DNA of 64,000 nucleotides from Tubulanus polymorphus (taxonomy: Eukaryota; Nemertea; Palaeonemertea; Tubulaniformes; Tubulanidae), in assembly GCF_964204645.1 (NCBI RefSeq), contig NC_134025.1, positions 10,111,001 to 10,175,000 of the forward strand, in the 5' to 3' direction. The notes below the pieces were generated by a model that saw nothing but the letters and a program-made list of their open reading frames with translations, was not told the origin of the DNA and made no database searches. Made by a program: the position numbers and the translations under genes. Positions 36,051-46,786 of the stretch are shown piece after piece (position 1 is the stretch's first letter; every line of letters starts with the position of its first letter).

Positions 36051-39000
36051 ATGAGCGCTGCAACTCCCACTACTACCGGTAATAAACAATTTGCATGCGC
36101 GTTGGAACAGTCAGGAACACTTTCCAAAAACGGCTTATTCTGCCAATTTCGGCGTTTTCCGCAAATTACGGCAGAATCAGCCGTTTATGGATCACTCAGT
36201 TTTGAAACTTTCACAGTCGTTTATGGCTTAATCAGCCACAAATAGTTTTTTTGCGCACTTCCGGTTCAATTAGCGCATTGTGCCGATGACGTCATAATCT
36301 CGAGCAGACGATAAGCTTTCATATGACGCTAGGATGGAAATTTTTGAGCTAGGTAAAGTGGTCAAATTTACGTTTTTCTAAATGATTACGTCATATGAAG
36401 CCCAAAAACTCCGGGAAAACTCTCAAAACTACTACAGCATGAAACAAGTTTATTAATCATGATTTTTGTTAGAAATAGATTTGGGAACTAATTTTAAAAA
36501 CTATTATAAAGTTTTCAAGTAAACGTTGCCATGGATACACATAAAAACATTCGCCATTACTGGCGTATTCCGCCGTTTTTGGCGTAGTTAGTTTTATAAT
36601 CGTAAACTATTAAGCCATTATTGGCAGTCCACTTGTTATATATGAGGATTCCCCCACCCACTTAGACGTTTCCCCTAGTGTCTACGCGGTACTTTTTTCG
36701 GAATAAAATAATTAATTTGCTGAGGTGAACGGATGTGTAAATATTATATGTTAAAAATAAAAATAAAATTATTATTATTATAATTATCATTCTCATAAGA
36801 CAAATCAATCATGGATGTATAAACTAGTGTATCAAAAATCTAGTTTTAAGTTATGCCCATGGTCTTATCTTGCCTAATAAAGCATAGAATGGTTGAGGGA
36901 TATATTGGACTGCATATGATGTTGGTTAATTGAAAGTAATTAACATCTTCGATGCCTCCAAGCTAATTGATGGATTCTTGTGATGGATAGTGATTGAATG
37001 AATTGGTGGCCGATGACGTTACAACTCAAAATCGATACAGCTGTATCTAGACTCATTTCAAAATACAACAAACATTTTCGAAACAATTTGGGATACATGT
37101 ATGTATATATTTATTTCATAGAATACAGGTATACAGAAAGAACAGAGTTCAAATACATTTGCCATCGGAAACCCATACATTTATATTTAATTCTTTCTTG
37201 AAGCCTGGAACGGATCAATGAGATCAATTTTTCGGCCCAAACAAATGTATGCCAGCAGAAAAGCGATGATGTCATAATAGGGACTCCCATCGAACTAAGC
37301 ATTATAAATAGCACCTGTAAAACTATCTAAGCTAAAAACGCCGTTTCTGGCGATGTAGTTTTAAAAACTGTAACAGCTGAAAACGGCGGAAATGGCGTTT
37401 TTTAAGAACAAGCCAAAAATGGCAGAAAACGCCGATTTCGGCTAAATTGGCAGAAGCAGTTTAAAACTGAGTAATCCATAAATGGCTGATTCTGCTGTTA
37501 TTGGCGGAAAACGCCGAAATTGGCAGAATAAGCCGTTTTTGGAAAGTGTTCCTGACTGTGGAACTGGGAAGCCTCCGCAATTTTAGTTTGTGATTATTGA
37601 ATTGCCGCCGCTTGAATAATTGCCGATTTTTGACAGTTTCTAAAAGGCCTATATGTTGCCGCAGCTTGCTGATTTTAAGATTTTGATATTTTGCCATGGC
37701 GAATTTACTTCAATTCAAAGTACAAAACCGTCAGCTTTCACTGCTGCAGTCCTGCACTTCTAAGACTAAAACCACTGACCACAGGGACTTGACACGAAAG
37801 AATTTTGATCCCTCCCTCACCCGACTCAATAGTTGAAGTTTGGCGTTGAATAGTAGCTCGGATTATCCAATATCCCAGCAAAGTTGGTCGGTCGCACCTG
37901 CTCCTTTGGCCTTTCCCATCCATACAGTATGTGTATCGATGCTAACCCTTGGAGAATATTGAATTCACCCATTCAAACTCTAGGTCAGTCTTGTGCCTCG
38001 GGGGGGGGGGGGACTAGGAATGTACATAAATAGAAAATGTCATTTCTTATCACTGGAATGTAATAATTTGATGTTATAGGCCTAGCTGAGGGGTCGCAGC
38101 AGCTGGCCGTTAAACAGCACCGGGATAGCGATACGTCTGGACATCACGTCGCAGCAGTTACTACGACAACCCATACAAACGAACCTGAAAATAATGACGA
38201 TCAAAATATTGACATCAGCCGCGTAGCGACTGACGACCCAGTAGACTCTGACTGCACGACTACGAGCACGGGAGCTGGTTCAAAGACTTCGGCAGAAAGG
38301 ACCCATGATGACAAAACTGGTCAACAAAACTCGACGAAAAGATCGCAGCACGAATGTCTGAGTCCGTTTACGAAAATTGAGCAAGTCAAAGTCGAACCTA
38401 ATACGATTCCGAACACGACCACTCTTCCGACGCCATTCAAAGGTAGGCCTAAGTTTGAATCTTCTGCGGGATGTTTCGATTTGTGTTTGACCTTGAGGTA
38501 TGCTGGTTCTCCATGGCGTTTATTGTTGGGTTACAGGTACCAACAATTCAATCGACAATGAATGACGATTCCTAGGGTTAAACCTAGATAAAGCTCTTTT
38601 TATTTTGAACTCATGGCTTTGAGTAACATATTGCGAAGTTTTTTAGCCCAGTTGGGATTTAAGTCCCAGCAGGCTATTATGTTCACTTTTCGTCACTCCA
38701 ACTGTTATTGATCAAATCTTAGGAAGTTTCGCTTATATGCTTATGTGTGGTCTCAATATTTGGTTGATATCTACCCTTCATCTGCAGCCCAAAAATTGAT
38801 TTTATCGGAATCAAGCTGGCCAACTTGTGGCCACTTCAGTGCTAAAGCATATTTTTGAAGTTATCATGAGAAATTTTGAAGACGTTTTGATTTAAATCAT
38901 CATGAGGTTTGGTATTGGTATGTGTTGTATGTATCGGCCTAGCATCACAAAAAATCTGGTCAATTCGAGAAAATTTTGCCATCTTTTTTACCATATTCAA

Positions 39001-42000
39001 TTGCAGAATTGTAGCTTATGACATGTTCTGAGATTGTGGCTAGTTTCAAGTTAATTGGCGTCTGTACATGTTCACCAGGGGCATTGAATTTTAAAATTGT
39101 CAAATTTTCGAGCATTTAAGACCACTTTTCCAAGTGGGCATAGTGTTCCGGGACCACTATTTGGTGATTTTAAGGTTTCGGAATGTATCAAATGGATCCG
39201 AGGTATAGTAACTTAACGACTGAGATGGATGCATCGAGGTACCAACGACAGACGGACTGGTGGCCTTATCAGACGATCGCAGCTACAGATTGTAAAATAC
39301 AATGTAAGTTGGTCTCACGTATCAAGTTTTATTCCTTGCTATAATTCGTAACCGGGGGCAGTCACTCATAATAGTTAATAAAGCATGGACTCAATTAAAG
39401 TTGGACTCAACTCATGGAGTCCATCATTTAAGTAATCTTTTTAATTTCCAGTTATTGCTGGCGAAAATACGATAAATTGAAAGCTTACCTATAAGTTTTA
39501 ATCCATAAACTTGTTCTCTACATTTCCAAACATTGAGTTATAATATAGTATTTTTGTAAATAGCTTTCTTTCGGGGTGCCCTATATAATTGCCCTATTTT
39601 GGGGGTTCTCTTCTCTCTGAATCGGTACCTAGATCCGTTCCTGGGCCCTGCAGCATAGCATATCTTCAGTACAAAGATTTCACAATATTTGACATGTGCT
39701 GCTGCTGCTGCTGCTGCTGCTGTCTTTCAATAGGGATTTTTGACTAAATTATAGTTATACACAATGCTGTGGGCTACACGCCATTGATTCATATCAATTG
39801 TACACCATAGCTGTGGTACATGCAGTGAAAGAGTTTCAACAAGTGGATACATCCATCGTAACAAGTGGATATATCCAATGTAACAAAGAAGTTGCCACCA
39901 CCACAATGTCGTCTGTCCCCTCGTTAAGGCTAAAATACCTTGTTTCTCATTTCTGCTGAGCTTAGAACTTGACCCGGCCGGCCGCCTATCTACCATGTAC
40001 ATAACTTTTTTTAAAATTTTCATCAAGCTCACAATAACAGACGCGCCAGTTATAGGAATGAAATAAAGTGATTACAAATTTTGTTGCAGTTTACAAAAGT
40101 GCAATTAGGAGAAACAAGGTATCATTTTATTCTAACTTAACCACTTTCGAGCAACTGGCCCTGGTACTTCGAGTTCAACGAGTCAAAAACCCTTTGATTG
40201 TCCATAAGCGATGTTTGGCCACGTTCGGCTATAAGACACTTCCTATTAGACCAGGAGCCACGGACATTTTATTCATAGGAAGAGAGAAAAATTGTTTAAC
40301 ATGCCCAATTTGTAGGAAACCACCCGAGTAACAACGAATGACGTTGCTGCCGGGTCATAGCCTGTACCTTTGGCCTAGGCGGGCCCCTAAAAGGGGTGTA
40401 AAATTTATCTTTATTCAAAGATCATTAGAAATGCATAATTTTAATCGATAATCATAGAAATGAATGTAGGTATATCATTTTTCAGCATGACAGCAGTTCT
40501 TTTCTGTACCGGGGCCTAAACAGTGACATTTTTGGGGGGGCTGAAAATAAAGTTATTCAAAGATAGCGAGAAATGAATATATATATATTTTAGGTCCGCC
40601 TTTTTCAACTTTCGGCGTGAATACGGGTTTAATGTTGCCGCCTCGGCCGCCTCTAACTCAACTTCAACAGCAGATAAAACGCCGACGTATTCAAGAGCGC
40701 ATGCGTCTGTCCGTTGAACAGCGACAAGAACTCGAAGAGATATTTCAAGAGAAAGAATATCCATCAACGGAATTCATGGAGGTGTTTGAGAAGAAGCATA
40801 ACGTTCCGATGAGGAAGATCAGAGTAAGTGTGCTAACTGGCTTAATAGATGGTGTACACACTTAATATATGGATCATCAGAGAATGAATCAACTTTATGA
40901 GAAATCTGGATTAAACATTATATTTTGATTACTTTTTATATGTACATTTAGAAATATTGACGATAAGTTTTCCCGACCACTGCCGGTATTAAATCCCTGG
41001 AAATCGGGGAAAAGTCAGGGAATTTTCTTTTCTTTAAAACAGTCAGGGAATAATGAGGGAATTATGTATAAAAAAAGCTTAAGATCAAGGAAAAGTCAGG
41101 AAAATTTGTTCAGATTTCTAGATCTCGTGTAGAATCAAACAGTTTCCGACTATGTCTTAAGTATTTGACTGTGTTAATTGATTGGATTCTTTGCAGATCG
41201 TGCATGTCCGGGCATAGTCTCGGGGGAAAAAAGCAAATCAAATGCATGTGACAAGTGGCCACCCTGTTGAAATTTTTTCTTGTATTTTCTTTGTAGGGAT
41301 GGTTTCAGAATCGTCGCGCGAGAGAACGTCGACAACTCGTCAAGACTCAATGTCATGCCGTCAAACCATTGCACCAAATGCTGCGTCCGGCGATGAACAT
41401 GACGACGCTGCAAGACCTGAAAAACTCGTACATGTATAACCCTCGCATTTACAACCAGTATTACCGGCCATTACTGCCTAATCCGGTGTATTATTCACCT
41501 ATGTTACCTCAGTCGTATATATCCGCCCAGCAGAATAGAACATTCTCGTCTAACACCGCGTTGAATTACAACCAATACGTGAACTTCGCTTTCATGCCGC
41601 CGGTCATGTCTGCCGCTACCGCTACTGCTACGACGAGCGAAATTTCGTCAACGCCTCCTGAACCCGATTCGACCAATGGGGACGCCGCTTTGCCGCCGCC
41701 ACCGTCGTCGTCTGGTAACCCGAACCATATGAAAGAGCATTGTTCGCCGCATTACGATCCGTTGTTTACGATCGCGAAGGAAACCGGCGTTTTAGACGGT
41801 ATGTGTTGCGGTAATCAAGCGGCGATGTCGACCGCCATCGATAAACCCGAGCACGCATCGTGGAACGAGGCGGCGTACAACAGCACCGGCGACGGTTCGT
41901 CGTATTACAATCACTACGGGTATTACAACGCGAAGCCGTACCCGGAAGATTTGAACGCGTACGTGCTCGATCTGTCGATGAAACCGTCGCCGCGAAATAA

Positions 42001-42541
42001 CGGTTCTCGCGACGAATCGGACGACGTCGACGTAAACAATAACCGATTCGCATCGACGCCGAGCATCGTCGGTATTCAACCTCTCTCGGCGGAAATGAGT
42101 CGTCCGGCGACTCCTCGGCCGTCGCTTTGCGGTAACGAGACGCCAGCTCGGGAATATTTCGGTAGTTTGCCCGACGAAGAGAAATGTCATCTGTATTCGG
42201 ATATTCTCAACGATGACCATTCGGAGAAGTCGCGTCCGGTTACTCCGGTATTATGGCCTGGTTCGGCTACGTCGTCGGCGTGTTTGACGCCTTCGGCGGT
42301 GTCGGCTTTCCATCCGTATAACTCGTGGCGACCCGCGTGCGCCGCTGCTCCGCCGGCTGCACCGGCTCATACGGAACTCGGTTTCGAGACGCCGCCGCAT
42401 TATCTGGACATCGATACGCATGATTACCCGCTGTACGAGGAGAACGCGCAGAAAACGTTGAACACACCGCCGACTGTGAGCGATAATGATAAGCAACAAC
42501 ATTCGCCCGAAAAAGAAAGCGCCGCGAACAAAGACGATTGA
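36051..42541 (+). CDS. Divergent homeobox transcription factor (Paired-type intron)
   Basis: Proposed exons are 36051-36078, 38080-38442, 40594-40823 and 41297-42541, about 621 residues. The last three are certain; the nine-codon first exon is inferred from a start, a donor and matching phase. The homeodomain begins at 40686. It has R5, Q12, L16, F20, W48, F49, Q50, N51 and R53, with standard spacing and no TALE insertion. Residue 47 is Gly where Ile or Val is usual, and position 8 is Leu. An intron falls exactly between residues 46 and 47 (40823/41297), the position typical of Paired-class genes. The N-terminal part is Ser/Thr-rich with a SUMO-type VKVE followed by Pro (38385-38396). The C-terminal part is Tyr-, Pro- and Ser-rich, with DLSMK (41969-41983) resembling the CtBP-binding motif. 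It is probably a nuclear DNA-binding regulator, possibly a repressor. The family could not be named. Confidence 0.85.
36103..37563. mobile_element. 1.45-kb foldback element in homeobox intron 1, 5-bp TSD
   Basis: Terminal inverted repeats start at 36108 (CAGTCAGGAACACTTTCC) and end at 37558 (GGAAAGTGTTCCTGACTG). The outer arms are near perfect over more than 55 bases and extend with gaps to over 120. TGGAA lies directly outside each end (36103-36107 and 37559-37563). Internal copies of a GCCGTTTNTGGC/GCCANAAACGGC unit occur near 36580, 37331 and 37381, giving a modular foldback structure. No transposase frame is visible, so the element is non-autonomous. The superfamily is unclear. Confidence 0.8.
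37790..37890. repeat. Single-arm relative of the hairpin repeat at 44941
   Basis: Blocks reading GTTGAAGTTTGG, GAATAGTAGCT and GATTATCCAATATCCCAG match one arm of the 44941-45084 hairpin. It lies in homeobox intron 1, just outside the foldback element. No coding is seen. Confidence 0.4.
38000..38012 (+). repeat. Poly-G tract
   Basis: Thirteen consecutive G residues lie about 67 bases before homeobox exon 2. Its length may be variable or a sequencing artefact. Confidence 0.9.
39697..39722 (+). repeat. TGC trinucleotide microsatellite
   Basis: About eight and a half TGC units lie in homeobox intron 2. They are not in a coding frame. Confidence 0.9.
39897..40050 (-). repeat. Dispersed repeat, copy B (homeobox intron 2)
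   Basis: This is the inverted relative of the segment at 32740-32880, sharing the GTAGATAGGCGGCCGGCCGG block and flanks on both sides. The frame on this strand (39727-40032) is not a recognised protein. Confidence 0.5.
40985..41275 (+). repeat. CAGGGAAA-type dispersed repeat, copy in homeobox intron 3
   Basis: Repeated TCAGGGAA motifs are followed by blocks such as AATCAAACAGTTTC and GTTAATTGATTGGAT, which also occur in the same order at 20935-21000. It ends with GTGGCCACCCTG, the inverse of the GGTGGCCA start of other copies. This gives short terminal inverted repeats. No coding is supported. Confidence 0.6.
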
Positions 42542-43520
42542 GCTAAGGAATTTTACAGCGTTTATCATGGCTGTTGAATAAACTGATAGGTGTATTAGCT
42601 TTTCTGTGCTGTAGAGTATCGAGGTGGCTGAAGTAATTTCGTCTAATTTCTCCTGATAACTAAATTATCTTCTCTAATTGTCAGCTATAACATGGTTATC
42701 AATATGTTTCAGCACTACGGTCCCTCAAATACCTCAAAAACCATATTGTATTTCAAAATTCAATTTTAAGGGTATAAAAACCTTAGAAAATCACTGATTT
42801 CTTTTACATATTTCCTAATTTGAAATGAAAGCATACGAAGAGGTTGTGCTAACTAAACTACTTAATTATTGTATGCTATCAATACATTGTATTACAATTC
42901 CATGTTGGCATTGATGCAATTTTCAATTCTGATGTTGGAAATTGGTCCTGCTACGCTTAAATTGGATATTTTTTGTCTGGATTTAGTTAGATTTTCATAC
43001 GTACGGCACATTAAGAAAAATATATAATCATGAAGTTAAATTGAATATTTCAATGCGAAAATTATTATAAAAAGATTATACATTATATTCTGTCGTTGTA
43101 TATGAATTAGTTTGAATTTTCTATGATTTTGTTATGATTGAGAGTTGATGCATTTATACTTTATATTTTTTGTTTGTTTCGTAGATTCAATGATTTAAAA
43201 GGTCTCCCGAAAGATTACCCAACTTGTATGTTCTGTAAATAGATTTCAGATTTGACATCCACCCTTTGTTCAGTATTATAACGTCTTCAATTCTTGTCGC
43301 TCCTCGGTGCAATAGTGATAGTTTATGCCGATGTGGGTCCCAAGACCACTGTTATATTTGTACCCCTAGTTATGCAAGATGGTTTTGTAATTCAATTTGT
43401 GCTAATCTCAACCGTGTCCATGTTAGATAGCACCAGTCCAATCGGTAAAGAGATTTCTACATTTACGTTTGTTCGACTCATTCTGTAATATCATTTCTAC
43501 CTTAAGTTTTGAAAATTTGT

Positions 43521-43526
43521 AATAAA
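43521..43526 (+). terminator. Candidate poly(A) signal of the homeobox gene
   Basis: AATAAA lies 980 bases past the homeobox stop codon, following AT-rich sequence consistent with a 3' UTR. Assignment is positional. Confidence 0.45.
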
Positions 43527-43878
43527 CAATTTTTGTTCGAAAACCTATTTTATTGTCCTGGGTTGTTGCATTACATTCCTTGTTCAAGCAAGCTGAATTG
43601 GATTGCGTGTGTATGATGGGGTGGTGTCAGTACCAGTGTCCCTAGAGGCAAGATACAAGTCCACATATCGCTCACCCAAGAGCCGTTGGGTGTGACTCTT
43701 CTAAACTGCTGAGCTTCCCAGGGAAAGATGACTAAATGGTAGTGATGAAATGCGCAGTGGAAAGTTGGCCAAAGTGTGATGTCAACCAGTTGGGCCCATG
43801 CATAACACCAGACAGGTATAGAGTACATCTTATTAGAGCTATTCATGTGAACAGCATCTTTGTTTGATTGCCGCCTGC

Positions 43879-44058
43879 TGGAGCTCACGCCAACACAAAC
43901 CCTGGCCGCAGACCCTTCATCGGTCGAGTACATCGCCCACAATTTCTTGGGCGGACAAGTTCCTGCTCAGCGCCCACCAGTCTGATTGGCCAGTATCTAG
44001 CCAATCATCTGCGTGGTATTTATAGAGCAAACGTGTTTGTGTTGCCGTGAGCCCCAGC
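43879..44058. repeat. Inverted-repeat element, about 180 bp
   Basis: The left arm 43879-43902 (starts GCTGGAGCTCACG) and the right arm 44035-44058 (ends CGTGAGCCCCAGC) are inverted copies matching at 22 of 24 positions. The interior is GC-rich and has a second small palindrome (GATTGGC ... GCCAATC). No gene is seen. It may be a MITE, with no clear target duplication. Confidence 0.5.
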
Positions 44059-44940
44059 GAGCTCCAATCGAACCCTGGCAAGCGAGGATAGTGAACAGTT
44101 ACACAAGCATACTACAAATTCAGTGCTTTGCACCAGGTGACCATTGACGAGCGCATCGAAACACTACGAATCAAGCTAACTCATTTCATAGCTCCACCAG
44201 AACTCTCGGTAAATTTATGTAGTAACCAGATCAGTTGTATTCCGTGAAGAGGACTCACTTGAAGTAAATGAAGACAATGACGGTGTAAATGTAGATATTC
44301 TGGAATACTTGTATTTGCAACATTAGCCGTTTATACATTTTTACAAAGCGTCTATACATACATAGTATATACACAACATTTTTCTTAAATGGTTAATAAT
44401 CGTTTTTTCATTGCATTAGACACTTCATTCGTAAATATATTTCGGATGAATTTGAAATAACACGCTCTTTAGAGCACGACAGAAGAAAACTACTGGTAAC
44501 ATTTCAGACGTTGTTTCCGAATATTCACTAGAACAATTAGGTAATGATGCAAATGTCAGCGTTACAGTTTCTTAAGCACCAAGATGATTCTACAGGTTAT
44601 TATGTAACATCGAAACAAATAACAATACATTCAAATTGTTTAAAATATGAGAAAAAATGATTGATATACCAGTAGATTGTAAACTGAATAATGACTGCAT
44701 GGCAAATACTGACTGAATTATAGACCAGTCAACTGATTTATATATAATATATATAACCAAACAAAAAGTCAAAGAACGCACATGAAAATAAATGAAATAC
44801 AGCCACCTTCATCGCGCAGCGTGATTGGTTGATGGGACTTCGACATGCAATGTGATTGGTCAGCTAATGTAATACATGCACAGTCAGGTTCCATTGAAGT
44901 CGGATCCAGCCGTCCCAACTCGAAATCCATTCACATCGCC

Positions 44941-45084
44941 AGGGGCTTGCATTTGAAGTTTGGAGGGGAATAATAGCTTAGATCATCCAGTATCCCAGGT
45001 ACTATTTCTTTTTATACATACAGTACCTGGGATATTGGATGATCTACGCAACTATTCACCCCCAAACTTCAAATTCAAGCCCCT
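44941..45084. repeat. Hairpin repeat with about 60-base arms
   Basis: The left arm 44941-45003 begins AGGGGCTTGCATTTGAAGTT. The right arm 45027-45084 ends CTTCAAATTCAAGCCCCT. They are near-perfect inverted copies around a loop of about 23 bases. The arm sequence GATCATCCAGTATCCCAGGT recurs in related form at 37790-37890. It is a non-coding dispersed hairpin. Confidence 0.75.
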
Positions 45085-45314
45085 GTGATCATAATCAGTT
45101 ATCAATCACTCAATGAATTTGATCATGGTCAACAGTTTTCCAACCTTACTATTTCTAGAGGATACAGAAATTTCTCATTCTTATCACGAAAGTAGCTTAA
45201 ATTGTATGATTGTAAATTTTACGACTCTTGGCACATAGTAGTTCAACAAGCAGCTTAGAAATACAAGTTTCAAGGGGATAGCTCGAGTTTGTGAGTTACT
45301 TTTAAGATGAATAG

Positions 45315-45812
45315 ATGAATGAAGAACCTCGACGCAACAAAGTGAATGAAAATTTTACTCTTAAAAGATACAAGGAACAAATATTTTACAAATTCCAGTC
45401 AGAATCTATGAATGATTACTACACAGAAAATTCACATAAATTTCTGTACAGTGCATCCCACAAAAAGGTTGTCAGGAAATTTTTTAATGTTGATTTCATT
45501 GTACATGTAATGATTATATCCGATCTTCTTTTATCCACATCTCCTAGTCATGTGATGACTGAGCAGCATTCAACTGATTTTGACAGGGAGGTGGGACCTT
45601 ATAAATACTATACCCGTAATTGGCACACAGTTATCAATTTTCTAACAGACAACCTTTTTTTGGGATGCACTGAACGATCTCATAAATACCGCGCTAACGC
45701 CACAGGAAAAGTTTCATATGTTTATGATACCGGTAGCCACTATCATAGACACATCAAATTCTTGAATCCCTCTTCAAGGCCCGGATATTCAGTTACAGTG
45801 ACCAGTGAATAG
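45315..45812 (+). CDS. Orphan ORF, unknown function
   Basis: A 165-codon frame in AT-rich intergenic DNA, directly preceded by an in-frame TAG. It is longer than expected by chance for this composition. The product has no recognisable domain, signal peptide or low-complexity bias. It is moderately rich in Tyr, Ser, His and Asn. There is no obvious promoter, splice site or neighbour that suggests a role. It could be a fossil of a transposon gene, a lineage-specific gene, or chance. Confidence 0.25.
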   Translation: MNEEPRRNKVNENFTLKRYKEQIFYKFQSESMNDYYTENSHKFLYSASHKKVVRKFFNVDFIVHVMIISDLLLSTSPSHVMTEQHSTDFDREVGPYKYYTRNWHTVINFLTDNLFLGCTERSHKYRANATGKVSYVYDTGSHYHRHIKFLNPSSRPGYSVTVTSE

Positions 45813-46786
45813 ATGTTCAAACCAATTTAATTTTAGCTTTTTACTATATTTCAGCAACACAGCCCCGAAGCACTTATATCTATCTACGGTATATAAGCCT
45901 TATAACGAAATACCGTATTTGATAATACCAAGTATTTTCTATCTGTGTATCGATTACTAGGCCCACATTTTTTTAAATGACATGGAAACATTTCTCCTTA
46001 GACGTGGAGTTAAGTTATCTATTATAGACAGGGGCGGAACTAGGGGAAGGTCTCAGGGGTCGGGTACCCTGCCTTCCCACTGAGGTTGCCCTTTTCATCA
46101 AGACAGAGATCGTTAAAACCCGTAAGTCTGACACCCTTCATCCTCTCGGGATTTGCATTTTCTGAGATGTATTTTTTTCATAAAAGTCTTAACACCGAGG
46201 GTGGGACCTGCCTAATGGCCTTTGACATGGCTCCTATTTCAGAGAAATGCCTTTCATTTTCTTCTGGACCCTCGCCTTCCAATTTTCCTAGATCCGCCTC
46301 CGAGTATAGAATTATAGTACAGGACTCAACCTCACTCAGTCACATTGGAACATACATCTACACCACGTGTTTACAATCAGAGATATTGGAAGTTTCTAAA
46401 ATAAACCATTTAAATTCTATCAAATGAGGAGATGTCTACTGAAATATTTTTCCTCATGTAATCTGATTCCAATAGAAAAAATATGTTAATTATCAATACA
46501 ATTCTTCGACGAACAATGAGTCATCAATTGAATGCAAAACACTTTGAATAAATAAATAAATAAAAAATTACTCGATTAAAATGTACACGCTCCATGTTTG
46601 CATATCGACGATGAACCGAAAATGCAAAATATCGAAGAAACGAAGCAGCCTTTCAGTACACCGGATACAATGACTAAGTAGTTCATTACGAGTTAAAATA
46701 ATCTAATAATTCACAAGACCAAAAACAGTGCGCGCACATCCAAGCAACATGTCCAACATCCACTCGTATCTAATCATCAAAATCAA

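Larger units (their letters stand above)
44100..46786. other. Intergenic region between homeobox gene and ATG2
   Basis: Apart from the hairpin at 44941-45084 and the orphan frame at 45315-45812, no supported gene was found. The region should hold the ATG2 3' UTR at its right end (- strand), but I could not pick a convincing poly(A) signal on that strand. The frame at 46086-46427 is unsupported. Confidence 0.4.

Noticed and set aside
41766-42220. Long - strand frames opposite the homeobox last exon
   Set aside because: Arg-rich shadows of a GC-rich coding exon, with no independent support.
43960-44030. TATA-like TATTTATAG as a promoter
   Set aside because: It lies inside an inverted-repeat element with no downstream gene on that strand.
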